Origin: Hydractinia symbiolongicarpus
Lineage: Eukaryota > Cnidaria > Hydrozoa > Anthoathecata > Hydractiniidae
Direction of reading: 5' to 3'
Length of the DNA stretch: 64,000 nucleotides
NCBI RefSeq assembly: GCF_029227915.1
Contig: NC_079876.1
Span: 31,905,828-31,969,827, forward strand
Below the pieces are notes generated by a model. The model had not been told where the DNA came from and did not search any database. It saw nothing but the letters and a program-made list of their open reading frames with translations. A program made the translations under genes and the position numbers. Positions 17,785 through 27,562 of the stretch are shown here, in pieces (positions within the stretch are counted from its first letter, which is position 1; every line of letters begins with the position of its first letter).

Positions 17785-17866
17785 CGCTGCGAGTAGGGTT
17801 CGAACCTACGCGGGAAGATCCCATTAGATTTCAAGTCTAACGCCTTAACCACTCGGCCATCGCAGC
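17785..17866 (-). tRNA. tRNA-Ser(TGA) unit 16
   Basis: Consensus copy. Confidence 0.97.
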
Positions 17867-17940
17867 AGAAATTGCTGGGTAACCAGAATAATTCACCAGC
17901 TCACCACTCAGGTGCCGAAGAGGACAAAAAGCCAACTAGT

Positions 17941-18012
17941 AGGGGACACCCGGGTTTGAACCAGGGACCTCTCGATCTGCAGTCGAATGCTCTACCACTG
18001 AGCTATATCCCC
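17941..18012 (-). tRNA. tRNA-Cys(GCA) unit 16
   Basis: Consensus copy. Confidence 0.97.
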
Positions 18013-18088
18013 AGCCAAGGACGGAATCCACGCACAGGGTATATAACATCAACGCGTGAGAGAGCAACTTAACTTAAAAAATGTACAC

Positions 18089-18160
18089 TTCCCGCACCGG
18101 GAATCGAACCCGGGCCGCCTGGGTGAAAACCAGAAATCCTAACCACTAGACCATGCGGGA
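18089..18160 (-). tRNA. tRNA-Glu(TTC) unit 16
   Basis: Consensus copy. Confidence 0.97.
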
Positions 18161-18257
18161 CACATTCGCACCACTAAGTAATTTAGATGTCATGCTTTTT
18201 CTGACAATTTGAACTAGCTCTGTCTTTCTGTTCGTGTCAAAAACACCATTTTGCGTC

Positions 18258-18339
18258 CGCTGCGAGTAGGATTCGAACCTACGCGGGAAGATCCCATTTG
18301 ATTTCTAGTCAAACGCCTTAACCACTCGGCCATCGCAGC
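18258..18339 (-). tRNA. tRNA-Ser(AGA) unit 16
   Basis: Consensus copy. Confidence 0.97.
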
Positions 18340-18397
18340 CTGACAAACCGCTGGCCATTGCCACAAGGCCGACCAGAAAGCACAACATTACTGCTAA

Positions 18398-18470
18398 AGG
18401 CACTGCCCGGATTTGAACCGGGGATCTCCTGTTTACTAGACAGGCGCTTTAACCGCTAAGCCACAGCGCC
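18398..18470 (-). tRNA. tRNA-Thr(AGT) unit 16
   Basis: Consensus copy. Confidence 0.97.
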
Positions 18471-18586
18471 TGCCTGTTGGGAGATTTTGAAAATCTCAAT
18501 ATCACACGTCTGAAATGCCGTTAAGGCTACTAACACACCGGGACGTGATACACTGTCACTCGGAAATTTTGGAAATGAGTAGTAAC

Positions 18587-18657
18587 GCATTGGTGGTTCA
18601 GTGGTAGAATTCTCGCCTGCCACGCGGGAGACCGGGGTTCGATTCCCCGCCAATGCA
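18587..18657 (+). tRNA. tRNA-Gly(GCC) unit 16
   Basis: Consensus copy. Confidence 0.97.
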
Positions 18658-18794
18658 TCGTGTTTTACCTACACCAGAAAATACCCTCCGTAAAAAAGAA
18701 AGGAAGGAAAATAAATAAAAAAACATAGCTGAGGAAAAGTGCTACGGCTGCTTGCATTCACCACCTCAAACCGCCCTGCTGGGCAGTGATAAAA

Positions 18795-18811
18795 TGCCGA
18801 GAGCCGGGATT

Positions 18812-18862
<51 letters not shown>

Positions 18863-18867
18863 TCGGC
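18795..18867 (-). tRNA. tRNA-Phe(GAA) unit 17
   Basis: C65 form. Confidence 0.96.
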
Positions 18868-18947
18868 CATGATCAATTCTATCACATGGCAAAGGTCTGT
18901 ACGTTGTGATAGACACTTGACCAGATCAAAAAGAATGTTTGAAGATT

Positions 18948-19029
18948 CGCTGCGAGTAGGGTTCGAACCTACGCGGGAAGATCCCATTAGATTTCAAGTC
19001 TAACGCCTTAACCACTCGGCCATCGCAGC
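18948..19029 (-). tRNA. tRNA-Ser(TGA) unit 17
   Basis: Consensus copy. Confidence 0.97.
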
Positions 19030-19103
19030 AGAAATTGCTGGGTAACCAGAATAATTCACCAGCTCACCACTCAGGTGCCGAAGAGGACAAAAAGCCAACT
19101 AGT

Positions 19104-19175
19104 AGGGGACACCCGGGTTTGAACCAGGGACCTCTCGATCTGCAGTCGAATGCTCTACCACTGAGCTATATCCCC
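19104..19175 (-). tRNA. tRNA-Cys(GCA) unit 17
   Basis: Consensus copy. Confidence 0.97.
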
Positions 19176-19251
19176 AGCCAAGGACGGAATCCACGCACAG
19201 GGTATATAACATCAACGCGTGAGAGAGCAACTTAACTTAAAAAATGTACAC

Positions 19252-19323
19252 TTCCCGCACCGGGAATCGAACCCGGGCCGCCTGGGTGAAAACCAGAAAT
19301 CCTAACCACTAGACCATGCGGGA
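19252..19323 (-). tRNA. tRNA-Glu(TTC) unit 17
   Basis: Consensus copy. Confidence 0.97.
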
Positions 19324-19420
19324 CACATTCGCACCACTAAGTAATTTAGATGTCATGCTTTTTCTGACAATTTGAACTAGCTCTGTCTTTTTGTTCGTGT
19401 CAAAAACACCTTTTTGCGTC

Positions 19421-19502
19421 CGCTGCGAGTAGGATTCGAACCTACGCGGGAAGATCCCATTTGATTTCTAGTCAAACGCCTTAACCACTCGGCCATCGCA
19501 GC
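19421..19502 (-). tRNA. tRNA-Ser(AGA) unit 17
   Basis: Consensus copy; spacer marker shared with units 5 and 25. Confidence 0.97.
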
Positions 19503-19560
19503 CTGACAAACCGCTGGCCATTGCCACAAGGCCGACCAGAAAGCACAACATTACTGCTAA

Positions 19561-19633
19561 AGGCACTGCCCGGATTTGAACCGGGGATCTCCTGTTTACT
19601 AGACAGGCGCTTTAACCGCTAAGCCACAGCGCC
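19561..19633 (-). tRNA. tRNA-Thr(AGT) unit 17
   Basis: Consensus copy. Confidence 0.97.
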
Positions 19634-19749
19634 TGCCTGTTGGGAGATTTTGAAAATCTCAATATCACACGTCTGAAATGCCGTTAAGGCTACTAACACA
19701 CCGGGACGTGATACACTGTCACTCGGAAATTTTGGAAATGAGTAGTAAC

Positions 19750-19820
19750 GCATTGGTGGTTCAGTGGTAGAATTCTCGCCTGCCACGCGGGAGACCGGGG
19801 TTCGATTCCCCGCCAATGCA
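19750..19820 (+). tRNA. tRNA-Gly(GCC) unit 17
   Basis: Consensus copy. Confidence 0.97.
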
Positions 19821-19957
19821 TCGTGTTTTACCTACACCAGAAAATACCCTCCGTAAAAAAGAAAGGAAGGAAAATAAATAAAAAAACATAGCTGAGGTAA
19901 AGTGCTACGGCTGCTTGCATTCACCACCTCAAACCGCCCTGCTGGGCAGTGATAAAA

Positions 19958-19974
19958 TGCCGAGACCCGGGATT

Positions 19975-20025
<51 letters not shown>

Positions 20026-20030
20026 TCGGC
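19958..20030 (-). tRNA. tRNA-Phe(GAA) unit 18
   Basis: Majority G65 form. Confidence 0.97.
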
Positions 20031-20110
20031 CATGATCAATTCTATCACATGGCAAAGGTCTGTACGTTGTGATAGACACTTGACCAGATCAAAAAGAATG
20101 TTTGAAGATT

Positions 20111-20192
20111 CGCTGCGAGTAGGGTTCGAACCTACGCGGGAAGATCCCATTAGATTTCAAGTCTAACGCCTTAACCACTCGGCCATCGCAGC
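20111..20192 (-). tRNA. tRNA-Ser(TGA) unit 18
   Basis: Consensus copy. Confidence 0.97.
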
Positions 20193-20266
20193 AGAAATTG
20201 CTGGGTAACCAGAATAATTCACCAGCTCACCACTCAGGTGCCGGAGAGGACAAAAAGCCAACTAGT

Positions 20267-20338
20267 AGGGGACACCCGGGTTTGGACCAGGGACCTCTCG
20301 ATCTGCAGTCGAATGCTCTACCACTGAGCTATATCCCC
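20267..20338 (-). tRNA. tRNA-Cys(GCA) unit 18, B-box T55C
   Basis: T55C at 20285, the rightmost copy with this change. Confidence 0.9.
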
Positions 20339-20414
20339 AGCCAAGGACGGAATCCACGCACAGGGTATATAACATCAACGCTTGAGAGAGCAACTTAACT
20401 TAAAAAATGTACAC

Positions 20415-20486
20415 TTCCCGCACCGGGAATCGAACCCGGGCCGCCTGGGTGAAAACCAGAAATCCTAACCACTAGACCATGCGGGA
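20415..20486 (-). tRNA. tRNA-Glu(TTC) unit 18
   Basis: Consensus copy. Confidence 0.97.
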
Positions 20487-20583
20487 CACATTCGCACCAC
20501 TAAGTAATTTAGATGTCATGCTTTTTCTGACAATTTGAACTAGCTCTGTCTTTCTGTTCGTGTCAAAAGGACCTTTTTGCGTC

Positions 20584-20665
20584 CGCTGCGAGTAGGATTC
20601 GAACCTACGCGGGAAGATCCCATTTGATTTCTAGTCAAACGCCTTAACCACTCGGCCATCGCAGC
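20584..20665 (-). tRNA. tRNA-Ser(AGA) unit 18
   Basis: Consensus gene; terminator shortened to T4. Confidence 0.97.
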
Positions 20666-20723
20666 CTGACAAACCGCTGGCCATTGCCACAAGGCCGACC
20701 AGAAAGCACAACATTACTGCTAA

Positions 20724-20796
20724 AGGCACTGCCCGGATTTGAACCGGGGATCTCCTGTTTACTAGACAGGCGCTTTAACCGCTAAGCCACAGCGCC
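20724..20796 (-). tRNA. tRNA-Thr(AGT) unit 18
   Basis: Consensus copy. Confidence 0.97.
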
Positions 20797-20912
20797 TGCC
20801 TGTTGGGAGATTTTGAAAATCTCAATATCACACGTCTGAAATGCCGTTAAGGCTACTAACACACCGGGACGTGATACACTGTCACTCGGAAATTTTGGAA
20901 ATGAGTAGTAAC

Positions 20913-20983
20913 GCATTGGTGGTTCAGTGGTAGAATTCTCGCCTGCCACGCGGGAGACCGGGGTTCGATTCCCCGCCAATGCA
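20913..20983 (+). tRNA. tRNA-Gly(GCC) unit 18
   Basis: Consensus copy. Confidence 0.97.
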
Positions 20984-21120
20984 TCGTGTTTTACCTACAC
21001 CAGAAAATACCCTCCGTAAAAAAGAAAGGAAGGAAAATAAATAAAAAAACATAGCTGAGGAAAAGTGCTACGGCTGCTTGCATTCACCACCTCAAACCGC
21101 CCTGCTGGGCAGTGATAAAA

Positions 21121-21156
21121 TGCCGAGACCCGGGATTGAACCAGGGACCTTCAGAC

Positions 21157-21188
<32 letters not shown>

Positions 21189-21193
21189 TCGGC
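21121..21193 (-). tRNA. tRNA-Phe(GAA) unit 19
   Basis: A38G in the anticodon loop, private. Confidence 0.94.
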
Positions 21194-21273
21194 CATGATC
21201 AATTCTATCACATGGCAAAGGTCTGTACGTTGTGATAGACACTTGACCAGATCAAAAAGAATGTTTGAAGATT

Positions 21274-21355
21274 CGCTGCGAGTAGGGTTCGAACCTACGC
21301 GGGAAGATCCCATTAGATTTCAAGTCTAACGCCTTAACCACTCGGCCATCGCAGC
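21274..21355 (-). tRNA. tRNA-Ser(TGA) unit 19
   Basis: Consensus copy. Confidence 0.97.
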
Positions 21356-21429
21356 AGAAATTGCTGGGTAACCAGAATAATTCACCAGCTCACCACTAAG
21401 GTGCCGAAGAGGACAAAAAGCCAACTAGT

Positions 21430-21501
21430 AGGGGACACCCGGGTTTGAACCAGGGACCTCTCGATCTGCAGTCGAATGCTCTACCACTGAGCTATATCCC
21501 C
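21430..21501 (-). tRNA. tRNA-Cys(GCA) unit 19
   Basis: Consensus copy. Confidence 0.97.
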
Positions 21502-21577
21502 AGCCAAGGACGGAATCCACGCACAGGGTATATAACATCAACGCGTGAGAGAGCAACTTAACTTAAAAAATGTACAC

Positions 21578-21649
21578 TTCCCGCACCGGGAATCGAACCC
21601 GGGCCGCCTGGGTGAAAACCAGAAATCCTAACCACTAGACCATGCGGGA
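21578..21649 (-). tRNA. tRNA-Glu(TTC) unit 19
   Basis: Consensus copy. Confidence 0.97.
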
Positions 21650-21747
21650 CACATTCGCACCACTAAGTAATTTAGATGTCATGCTTTTTCTGACAATTTG
21701 AACTAGCTCTGTCTTTCTGTTCGTGTCAAAAAACACCTTTTTGCGTC

Positions 21748-21829
21748 CGCTGCGAGTAGGATTCGAACCTACGCGGGAAGATCCCATTTGATTTCTAGTC
21801 AAACGCCTTAACCACTCGGCCATCGCAGC
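21748..21829 (-). tRNA. tRNA-Ser(AGA) unit 19
   Basis: Consensus gene; terminator lengthened to T6 by the array's only insertion. Confidence 0.97.
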
Positions 21830-21887
21830 CTGACAAACCGCTGGCCATTGCCACAAGGCCGACCAGAAAGCACAACATTACTGCTAA

Positions 21888-21960
21888 AGGCACTGCCCGG
21901 ATTTGAACCGGGGATCTCCTGTTTACTAGACAGGCGCTTTAACCGCTAAGCCACAGCGCC
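21888..21960 (-). tRNA. tRNA-Thr(AGT) unit 19
   Basis: Consensus copy. Confidence 0.97.
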
Positions 21961-22076
21961 TGCCTGTTGGGAGATTTTGAAAATCTCAATATCACACGTC
22001 TGAAATGCCGTTAAGGCTACTAACACACCGGGACGTGATACACTGTCACTCGGAAATTTTGGAAATGAGTAGTAAC

Positions 22077-22147
22077 GCATTGGTGGTTCAGTGGTAGAAT
22101 TCTCGCCTGCCACGCGGGAGACCGGGGTTCGATTCCCCGCCAATGCA
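22077..22147 (+). tRNA. tRNA-Gly(GCC) unit 19
   Basis: Consensus copy. Confidence 0.97.
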
Positions 22148-22284
22148 TCGTGTTTTACCTACACCAGAAAATACCCTCCGTAAAAAAGAAAGGAAGGAAA
22201 ATAAATAAAAAAACATAGCTGAGGAAAAGTGCTACGGCTGCTTGCATTCACCACCTCAAACCGCCCTGCTGGGCAGTGATAAAA

Positions 22285-22301
22285 TGCCGAGACCCGGGAT
22301 T

Positions 22302-22352
<51 letters not shown>

Positions 22353-22357
22353 TCGGC
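22285..22357 (-). tRNA. tRNA-Phe(GAA) unit 20
   Basis: Majority G65 form. Confidence 0.97.
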
Positions 22358-22437
22358 CATGATCAATTCTATCACATGGCAAAGGTCTGTACGTTGTGAT
22401 AGACACTTGACCAGATCAAAAAGAATGTTTGAAGATT

Positions 22438-22519
22438 CGCTGCGAGTAGGGTTCGAACCTACGCGGGAAGATCCCATTAGATTTCAAGTCTAACGCCTTA
22501 ACCACTCGGCCATCGCAGC
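22438..22519 (-). tRNA. tRNA-Ser(TGA) unit 20
   Basis: Consensus copy. Confidence 0.97.
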
Positions 22520-22593
22520 AGAAATTGCTGGGTAACCAGAATAATTCACCAGCTCACCACTCAGGTGCCGAAGAGGACAAAAAGCCAACTAGT

Positions 22594-22665
22594 AGGGGAC
22601 ACCCGGGTTTGAACCAGGGACCTCTCGATCTGCAGTCGAATGCTCTACCACTGAGCTATATCCCC
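22594..22665 (-). tRNA. tRNA-Cys(GCA) unit 20
   Basis: Consensus gene; base -1 is G instead of T. Confidence 0.97.
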
Positions 22666-22741
22666 CGCCAAGGACGGAATCCACGCACAGGGTATATAAC
22701 ATCAACGCGTGAGAGAGCAACTTAACTTAAAAAATGTACAC

Positions 22742-22813
22742 TTCCCGCACCGGGAATCGAACCCGGGCCGCCTGGGTGAAAACCAGAAATCCTAACCACT
22801 AGACCATGCGGGA
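22742..22813 (-). tRNA. tRNA-Glu(TTC) unit 20
   Basis: Consensus copy. Confidence 0.97.
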
Positions 22814-22910
22814 CACATTCGCACCACTAAGTAATTTAGATGTCATGCTTTTTCTGACAATTTGAACTAGCTCTGTCTTTCTGTTCGTGTCAAAAACACC
22901 TTTTTGCGTC

Positions 22911-22992
22911 CGCTGCGAGTAGGATTCGAACCTACGCGGGAAGATCCCATTTGATTTCTAGTCAAACGCCTTAACCACTCGGCCATCGCCGC
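22911..22992 (-). tRNA. tRNA-Ser(AGA) unit 20
   Basis: U3G: G3/A70 acceptor mismatch, private. Confidence 0.92.
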
Positions 22993-23050
22993 CTGACAAA
23001 CCGCTGGCCATTGCCACAAGGCCGACCAGAAAGCACAACATTACTGCTAA

Positions 23051-23123
23051 AGGCACTGCCCGGATTTGAACCGGGGATCTCCTGTTTACTAGACAGGCGC
23101 TTTAACCGCTAAGCCACAGCGCC
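23051..23123 (-). tRNA. tRNA-Thr(AGT) unit 20
   Basis: Consensus copy. Confidence 0.97.
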
Positions 23124-23239
23124 TGCCTGTTGGGAGATTTTGAAAATCTCAATATCACACGTCTGAAATGCCGTTAAGGCTACTAACACACCGGGACGTG
23201 ATACACTGTCACTCGGAAATTTTGGAAATGAGTAGTAAC

Positions 23240-23310
23240 GCATTGGTGGTTCAGTGGTAGAATTCTCGCCTGCCACGCGGGAGACCGGGGTTCGATTCCC
23301 CGCCAATGCA
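23240..23310 (+). tRNA. tRNA-Gly(GCC) unit 20
   Basis: Consensus copy. Confidence 0.97.
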
Positions 23311-23447
23311 TCGTGTTTTACCTACACCAGAAAATACCCTCCGTAAAAAAGAAAGGAAGGAAAATAAATAAAAAAACATAGCTGAGGAAAAGTGCTACGG
23401 CTGCTTGCATTCACCACCTCAAACCGCCCTGCTGGGCAGTGATAAAA

Positions 23448-23464
23448 TGCCGAGACCCGGGATT

Positions 23465-23515
<51 letters not shown>

Positions 23516-23520
23516 TCGGC
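23448..23520 (-). tRNA. tRNA-Phe(GAA) unit 21
   Basis: Majority G65 form. Confidence 0.97.
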
Positions 23521-23600
23521 CATGATCAATTCTATCACATGGCAAAGGTCTGTACGTTGTGATAGACACTTGACCAGATCAAAAAGAATGTTTGAAGATT

Positions 23601-23682
23601 CGCTGCGAGTAGGGTTCGAACCTACGCGGGAAGATCCCATTAGATTTCAAGTCTAACGCCTTAACCACTCGGCCATCGCAGC
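23601..23682 (-). tRNA. tRNA-Ser(TGA) unit 21
   Basis: Consensus copy. Confidence 0.97.
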
Positions 23683-23756
23683 AGAAATTGCTGGGTAACC
23701 AGAATAATTCACCAGCTCACCACTCAGGTGCCGAAGAGGACAAAAAGCCAACTAGT

Positions 23757-23828
23757 AGGGGACACCCGGGTTTGAACCAGGGACCTCTCGATCTGCAGTC
23801 GAATGCTCTACCACTGAGCTATATCCCC
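23757..23828 (-). tRNA. tRNA-Cys(GCA) unit 21
   Basis: Consensus copy. Confidence 0.97.
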
Positions 23829-23904
23829 AGCCAAGGACGGAATCCACGCACAGGGTATATAACATCAACGCGTGAGAGAGCAACTTAACTTAAAAAATGT
23901 ACAC

Positions 23905-23976
23905 TTCCCGCACCGGGAATCGAACCCGGGCCGCCTGGGTGAAAACCAGAAATCCTAACCACTAGACCATGCGGGA
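23905..23976 (-). tRNA. tRNA-Glu(TTC) unit 21
   Basis: Consensus copy. Confidence 0.97.
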
Positions 23977-24073
23977 CACATTCGCACCACTAAGTAATTT
24001 AGATGTCATGCTTTTTCTGACAATTTGAACTAGCTCTGTCTTTCTGTTCGTGTCAAAAACACCTTTTTGCGTC

Positions 24074-24155
24074 CGCTGCGAGTAGGATTCGAACCTACGC
24101 GGGAAGATCCCATTTGATTTCTAGTCAAACGCCTTAACCACTCGGCCATCGCAGC
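24074..24155 (-). tRNA. tRNA-Ser(AGA) unit 21
   Basis: Consensus copy. Confidence 0.97.
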
Positions 24156-24213
24156 CTGACAAACCGCTGGCCATTGCCACAAGGCCGACCAGAAAGCATA
24201 ACATTACTGCTAA

Positions 24214-24286
24214 AGGCACTGCCCGGATTTGAACCGGGGATCTCCTGTTTACTAGACAGGCGCTTTAACCGCTAAGCCACAGCGCC
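24214..24286 (-). tRNA. tRNA-Thr(AGT) unit 21
   Basis: Consensus copy. Confidence 0.97.
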
Positions 24287-24402
24287 TGCCTGTTGGGAGA
24301 TTTTGAAAATCTCAATATCACACGTCTGAAATGCCGTTAAGGCTACTAACACACCGGGACGTGATACACTGTCACTCGGAAATTTTGGAAATGAGTAGTA
24401 AC

Positions 24403-24473
24403 GCATTGGTGGTTCAGTGGTAGAATTCTCGCCTGCCACGCGGGAGACCGGGGTTCGATTCCCCGCCAATGCA
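24403..24473 (+). tRNA. tRNA-Gly(GCC) unit 21
   Basis: Consensus copy. Confidence 0.97.
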
Positions 24474-24610
24474 TCGTGTTTTACCTACACCAGAAAATAC
24501 CCTCCGTAAAAAAGAAAGGAAGGAAAATAAATAAAAAAACATAGCTGAGGAAAAGTGCTACGGCTGCTTGCATTCACCACCTCAAACCGCCCTGCTGGGC
24601 AGTGATAAAA

Positions 24611-24638
24611 TGCTGAGACCCGGGATTGAACCAGGGAG

Positions 24639-24678
<40 letters not shown>

Positions 24679-24683
24679 TCGGC
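24611..24683 (-). tRNA. tRNA-Phe(GAA) unit 22
   Basis: G46C in the variable loop (shared with unit 23) and private G70A (C3/A70 mismatch). Confidence 0.9.
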
Positions 24684-24763
24684 CATGATCAATTCTATCA
24701 CATGGCAAAGGTCTGTACGTTGTGATAGACACTTGACCAGATCAAAAAGAATGTTTGAAGATT

Positions 24764-24845
24764 CGCTGCGAGTAGGGTTCGAACCTACGCGGGAAGATCC
24801 CATTAGATTTCAAGTCTAACGCCTTAACCACTCGGCCATCGCAGC
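24764..24845 (-). tRNA. tRNA-Ser(TGA) unit 22
   Basis: Consensus copy. Confidence 0.97.
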
Positions 24846-24919
24846 AGAAATTGCTGGGTAACCAGAATAATTCACCAGCTCACCACTCAGGTGCCGAAGA
24901 GGACAAAAAGCCAACTAGT

Positions 24920-24991
24920 AGGGGACACCCGGGTTTGAACCAGGGACCTCTCGATCTGCAGTCGAATGCTCTACCACTGAGCTATATCCCC
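24920..24991 (-). tRNA. tRNA-Cys(GCA) unit 22
   Basis: Consensus copy. Confidence 0.97.
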
Positions 24992-25067
24992 AGCCAAGGA
25001 CGGAATCCACGCACAGGGTATATAACATCAACGCGTGAGAGAGCAACTTAACTTAAAAAATGTACAC

Positions 25068-25139
25068 TTCCCGCACCGGGAATCGAACCCGGGCCGCCTG
25101 GGTGAAAACCAGAAATCCTAACCACTAGACCATGCGGGA
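25068..25139 (-). tRNA. tRNA-Glu(TTC) unit 22
   Basis: Consensus copy. Confidence 0.97.
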
Positions 25140-25236
25140 CACATTCGCACCACTAAGTAATTTAGATGTCATGCTTTTTCTGACAATTTGAACTAGCTCT
25201 GTCTTTCTGTTCGTGTCAAAAACACCTTTTTGCGTC

Positions 25237-25318
25237 CGATGCGAGTAGGATTCGAACCTACGCGGGAAGATCCCATTTGATTTCTAGTCAAACGCCTTAA
25301 CCACTCGGCCATCGCAGC
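25237..25318 (-). tRNA. tRNA-Ser(AGA) unit 22
   Basis: G71U: C2/U71 acceptor mismatch, shared with unit 23. Confidence 0.92.
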
Positions 25319-25376
25319 CTGACAAACCGCTGGCCATTGCCACAAGGCCGACCAGAAAGCACAACATTACTGCTAA

Positions 25377-25449
25377 AGGCACTGCCCGGATTTGAACCGG
25401 GGATCTCCTGTTTACTAGACAGGCGCTTTAACCGCTAAGCCACAGCGCC
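25377..25449 (-). tRNA. tRNA-Thr(AGT) unit 22
   Basis: Consensus copy. Confidence 0.97.
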
Positions 25450-25565
25450 TGCCTGTTGGGAGATTTTGAAAATCTCAATATCACACGTCTGAAATGCCGT
25501 TAAGGCTACTAACACACCGGGACGTGATACACTGTCACTCGGAAATTTTGGAAATGAGTAGTAAC

Positions 25566-25636
25566 GCATTGGTGGTTCAGTGGTAGAATTCTCGCCTGCC
25601 ACGCGGGAGACCGGGGTTCGATTCCCCGCCAATGCA
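25566..25636 (+). tRNA. tRNA-Gly(GCC) unit 22
   Basis: Consensus copy. Confidence 0.97.
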
Positions 25637-25773
25637 TCGTGTTTTACCTACACCAGAAAATACCCTCCGTAAAAAAGAAAGGAAGGAAAATAAATAAAAA
25701 AACATAGCTGAGGAAAAGTGCTACGGCTGCTTGCATTCACCACCTCAAACCGCCCTGCTGGGCAGTGATAAAA

Positions 25774-25801
25774 TGCCGAGACCCGGGATTGAACCAGGGA
25801 G

Positions 25802-25841
<40 letters not shown>

Positions 25842-25846
25842 TCGGC
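25774..25846 (-). tRNA. tRNA-Phe(GAA) unit 23
   Basis: G46C as in unit 22; acceptor intact. Confidence 0.93.
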
Positions 25847-25926
25847 CATGATCAATTCTATCACATGGCAAAGGTCTGTACGTTGTGATAGACACTTGAC
25901 CAGATCAAAAAGAATGTTTGAAGATT

Positions 25927-26008
25927 CGCTGCGAGTAGGGTTCGAACCTACGCGGGAAGATCCCATTAGATTTCAAGTCTAACGCCTTAACCACTCGGCC
26001 ATCGCAGC
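25927..26008 (-). tRNA. tRNA-Ser(TGA) unit 23
   Basis: Consensus copy. Confidence 0.97.
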
Positions 26009-26082
26009 AGAAATTGCTGGGTAACCAGAATAATTCACCAGCTCACCACTCAGGTGCCGAAGAGGACAAAAAGCCAACTAGT

Positions 26083-26154
26083 AGGGGACACCCGGGTTTG
26101 AACCAGGGACCTCTCGATCTGCAGTCGAATGCTCTACCACTGAGCTATATCCCC
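26083..26154 (-). tRNA. tRNA-Cys(GCA) unit 23
   Basis: Consensus copy. Confidence 0.97.
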
Positions 26155-26230
26155 AGCCAAGGACGGAATCCACGCACAGGGTATATAACATCAACGCGTG
26201 AGAGAGCAACTTAACTTAAAAAATGTACAC

Positions 26231-26302
26231 TTCCCGCACCGGGAATCGAACCCGGGCCGCCTGGGTGAAAACCAGAAATCCTAACCACTAGACCATGCGG
26301 GA
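26231..26302 (-). tRNA. tRNA-Glu(TTC) unit 23
   Basis: Consensus copy. Confidence 0.97.
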
Positions 26303-26399
26303 CACATTCGCACCACTAAGTAATTTAGATGTCATGCTTTTTCTGACAATTTGAACTAGCTCTGTCTTTCTGTTCGTGTCAAAAACACCTTTTTGCGTC

Positions 26400-26481
26400 C
26401 GATGCGAGTAGGATTCGAACCTACGCGGGAAGATCCCATTTGATTTCTAGTCAAACGCCTTAACCACTCGGCCATCGCAGC
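26400..26481 (-). tRNA. tRNA-Ser(AGA) unit 23
   Basis: G71U as in unit 22. Confidence 0.92.
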
Positions 26482-26539
26482 CTGACAAACCGCTGGCCAT
26501 TGCCACAAGGCCGACCAGAAAGCACAACATTACTGCTAA

Positions 26540-26612
26540 AGGCACTGCCCGGATTTGAACCGGGGATCTCCTGTTTACTAGACAGGCGCTTTAACCGCTG
26601 AGCCACAGCGCC
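26540..26612 (-). tRNA. tRNA-Thr(AGT) unit 23
   Basis: U13C: last D-stem pair becomes C/A, private. Confidence 0.93.
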
Positions 26613-26728
26613 TGCCTGTTGGGAGATTTTGAAAATCTCAATATCACACGTCTGAAATGCCGTTAAGGCTACTAACACACCGGGACGTGATACACTGTCA
26701 CTCGGAAATTTTGGAAATGAGTAGTAAC

Positions 26729-26799
26729 GCATTGGTGGTTCAGTGGTAGAATTCTCGCCTGCCACGCGGGAGACCGGGGTTCGATTCCCCGCCAATGCA
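26729..26799 (+). tRNA. tRNA-Gly(GCC) unit 23
   Basis: Consensus copy. Confidence 0.97.
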
Positions 26800-26936
26800 T
26801 CGTGTTTTACCTACACCAGAAAATACCCTCCGTAAAAAAGAAAGGAAGGAAAATAAATAAAAAAACATAGCTGAGGAAAAGTGCTACGGCTGCTTGCATT
26901 CACCACCTCAAACCGCCCTGCTGGGCAGTGATAAAA

Positions 26937-26953
26937 TGCCGAGACCCGGGATT

Positions 26954-27004
<51 letters not shown>

Positions 27005-27009
27005 TCGGC
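26937..27009 (-). tRNA. tRNA-Phe(GAA) unit 24
   Basis: Majority G65 form. Confidence 0.97.
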
Positions 27010-27089
27010 CATGATCAATTCTATCACATGGCAAAGGTCTGTACGTTGTGATAGACACTTGACCAGATCAAAAAGAATGTTTGAAGATT

Positions 27090-27171
27090 CGCTGCGAGTA
27101 GGGTTCGAACCTACGCGGGAAGATCCCATTAGATTTCAAGTCTAACGCCTTAACCACTCGGCCATCGCAGC
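27090..27171 (-). tRNA. tRNA-Ser(TGA) unit 24
   Basis: Consensus copy. Confidence 0.97.
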
Positions 27172-27245
27172 AGAAATTGCTGGGTAACCAGAATAATTCA
27201 CCAGCTCACCACTCAGGTGCCGAAGAGGACAAAAAGCCAACTAGT

Positions 27246-27317
27246 AGGGGACACCCGGGTTTGAACCAGGGACCTCTCGATCTGCAGTCGAATGCTCTAC
27301 CACTGAGCTATATCCCC
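27246..27317 (-). tRNA. tRNA-Cys(GCA) unit 24
   Basis: Consensus copy. Confidence 0.97.
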
Positions 27318-27393
27318 AGCCAAGGACGGAATCCACGCACAGGGTATATAACATCAACGCGTGAGAGAGCAACTTAACTTAAAAAATGTACAC

Positions 27394-27465
27394 TTCCCGC
27401 ACCGGGAATCGAACCCGGGCCGCCTGGGTGAAAACCAGAAATCCTAACCACTAGACCATGCGGGA
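27394..27465 (-). tRNA. tRNA-Glu(TTC) unit 24
   Basis: Consensus copy. Confidence 0.97.
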
Positions 27466-27562
27466 CACATTCGCACCACTAAGTAATTTAGATGTCATGC
27501 TCTTTCTGACAATTTGAACTAGCTTTGTCTTTCTGTTCGTGTCAAAAACACCTTTTTGCGTC

